Shown here in pieces: positions 13,330-13,967 of a stretch of DNA of 13,967 bases. Source of the stretch: Limiplasma sp036645955. GTDB lineage: Bacteria > Bacillota > Clostridia > Christensenellales > Aristaeellaceae. The position numbers and the translations under genes are program-made. The stretch is taken from contig JAVXND010000071.1 in NCBI GenBank assembly GCA_036645955.1, positions 1-13,967 of the forward strand. The letters are read 5' to 3'. Numbering within the stretch: the stretch's first letter is position 1; each line of letters begins with the position of its first letter. Below the pieces are notes generated by a model. The model saw only the letters and a program-made list of their open reading frames with translations, did no database searches and was not told the origin of the DNA.

Positions 13330-13779
13330 ATGAAGAAGTTTTATGTATTCGTAGCGGTGGTTTTTATTGTTTTGGCAGCGATTATTGGGTACGGGCTTTC
13401 GTTTACGTATGACCGCAATAGCTATATCAGCGAATTTGCCAAATACATCAACCAAGCCATTGTGGAGGACAGCTTTGCCGTTGAATACAACGGCGAAACG
13501 CACAAGCTTTACAGCGCTGATGCGGATGAGGTTCTTCGGGTGTTAAAGCGCGGCAAGAACGACTATCAAAAGGCAGACGCCGCGCCTGAAGCCTACGATG
13601 AAAAGCTAACGATTTTCATGGGAGATATGACGGTCAACGTATATCAAGAAAACCGTGAAATAGACGCTGTGGTGATTGAACGTGTTTTGGAAGGCAAAAA
13701 GAGATGCCGACTGCTGAACGATTATAAGACCTTTGAGTGGCTGTTACAGGCTACGGGGGTTAAAGTGATGGAACAGTAG
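13330..13779 (+). CDS. Membrane-anchored extracytoplasmic protein of unknown function
   Basis: I do not recognise this 149-aa protein. One N-terminal hydrophobic helix (about 4-25) after MKKF acts as an uncleaved anchor or signal; there is no lipobox Cys. The rest (26-149) is soluble and presumably outside the membrane, with an alternating strand-like segment around FAVEYNGETHKLY (49-61), a short helix ADADEVLRVLKRG (63-75), strands near LTIFMGDMTVNVY (93-105) and a final helix. Only one cysteine (126) is present. The ribosome binding site AAGGGGGAGA (13314-13323) precedes ATG 13330. It lies 21 bases after the small membrane protein and is the last gene before the terminator at 13798, so it is very probably part of the importer operon. 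An extracytoplasmic partner for the enlarged permease or binding protein is one possibility. Confidence 0.75.
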   Translation: MKKFYVFVAVVFIVLAAIIGYGLSFTYDRNSYISEFAKYINQAIVEDSFAVEYNGETHKLYSADADEVLRVLKRGKNDYQKADAAPEAYDEKLTIFMGDMTVNVYQENREIDAVVIERVLEGKKRCRLLNDYKTFEWLLQATGVKVMEQ

Positions 13780-13797
13780 AGCGGGAATGGAGAATAT

Positions 13798-13844
13798 ATC
13801 CTTGCAAACCCTGTATGTATCGGGGGGTGCAAGGATTTTTCTTT
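13798..13844 (+). terminator. Intrinsic terminator closing the importer operon
   Basis: ATCCTTGCA (13798-13806) and TGCAAGGAT (13828-13836) form a perfect 9-bp stem that can extend inside through CCC/GGG pairs after an A-A/G-G mismatch. The run TTTTTCTTT (13836-13844) follows at once on the plus strand. It lies 18 bases after the stop of the last operon gene. Confidence 0.88.
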
Positions 13845-13870
13845 GGAGGGGCTGGTTCGTTTTGCTCCAA

Positions 13871-13967
13871 ATGCAAGCGCTGTGCGAACTTTATCACTAT
13901 GAGCAGGGTGGCAAAAGCACATTTTCACCTTATTGTACAATGTGTGGTACTTTGTTCTATAAAAATG
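13871..13967 (+). CDS. Possible partial gene running off the right edge
   Basis: From ATG 13871 the frame stays open to the last base (32 codons), ending in YCTMCGTLFYKN, a CxxC segment of the sort seen in zinc ribbons. GGAGGGG (13845-13851) is 10 bases before an in-frame TTG at 13862 but too far from the ATG. A second frame over the same bases is also open and encodes CSKCKRC, so chance cannot be excluded. It would begin right after a terminator, with no good promoter seen. Confidence 0.2.
   Translation, partial: MQALCELYHYEQGGKSTFSPYCTMCGTLFYKN

Noticed and set aside
13722..13940. Minus-strand open frame of 72 codons at the right edge
   Set aside because: It runs through the strong plus-strand terminator hairpin and the end of the last operon gene, with no recognisable sequence features.
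13933..13963. Promoter TTGTAC ... TATAAA near the right edge
   Set aside because: The spacing is 19 bp, the -35 match is weak and part of a palindrome (ATTGTACAAT), and no downstream gene can be seen to support it.

Overview
The window reads as bacterial chromosome from a Gram-positive, anaerobe-type Firmicute, most likely a Clostridia-class gut lineage. This is inferred from strong AGGAGG-type ribosome binding sites, TTGACA/TATAAT-type promoters, the ACT/UPF0210 gene pair, and an Opp-type importer gene cluster with clostridial-style proteins. No rRNA or species-level marker is present, so the genus is not determined.

Layout from the left. Positions 1-370 are non-coding and filled with hairpin repeats: a GC-rich array of five 52/55-bp units arranged as 107-bp dimers, ending in a perfect 20-bp palindrome directly against the stop codon of a pyridoxal/pyridoxamine kinase gene (minus strand, 365-1201). 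A divergent promoter region (1202-1322) separates it from a plus-strand two-gene operon: a 90-aa ACT-domain protein and a 448-aa UPF0210/DUF711 PFL-like protein. Convergent to this is an M32 metallocarboxypeptidase (minus strand, 2984-4483), read from an exact-consensus promoter whose -35 box is overlapped by a 12-bp palindrome. Back to back with it is a four-helix membrane protein of unknown function that starts at TTG 4683.

From 5419 to 13779 runs one plus-strand peptide-importer cluster: an 810-aa solute-binding protein, a 284-bp spacer with at least three stem-loops, permease B, permease C, ATPase D, ATPase F, a small single-helix protein and a membrane-anchored 149-aa protein. It ends in a convincing intrinsic terminator at 13798-13844. 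The last 120 bases hold no confident gene, only a possible partial cysteine-containing frame running off the edge.

How they work together: the binding protein captures a peptide-like ligand outside the cell, permeases B and C form the channel, ATPases D and F drive uptake, and the nearby M32 carboxypeptidase could trim imported peptides (inference). The unusual part is that both the binding protein and permease C are far larger than their families. Permease C carries about 275 extracytoplasmic residues between its first helix and its conserved core, built from four roughly 60-residue repeats. The binding protein has an extra segment of about 180 residues and no lipobox. Two uncharacterised membrane proteins close the operon. 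I regard this enlarged importer as the best candidate here for an undescribed variation on a known system.
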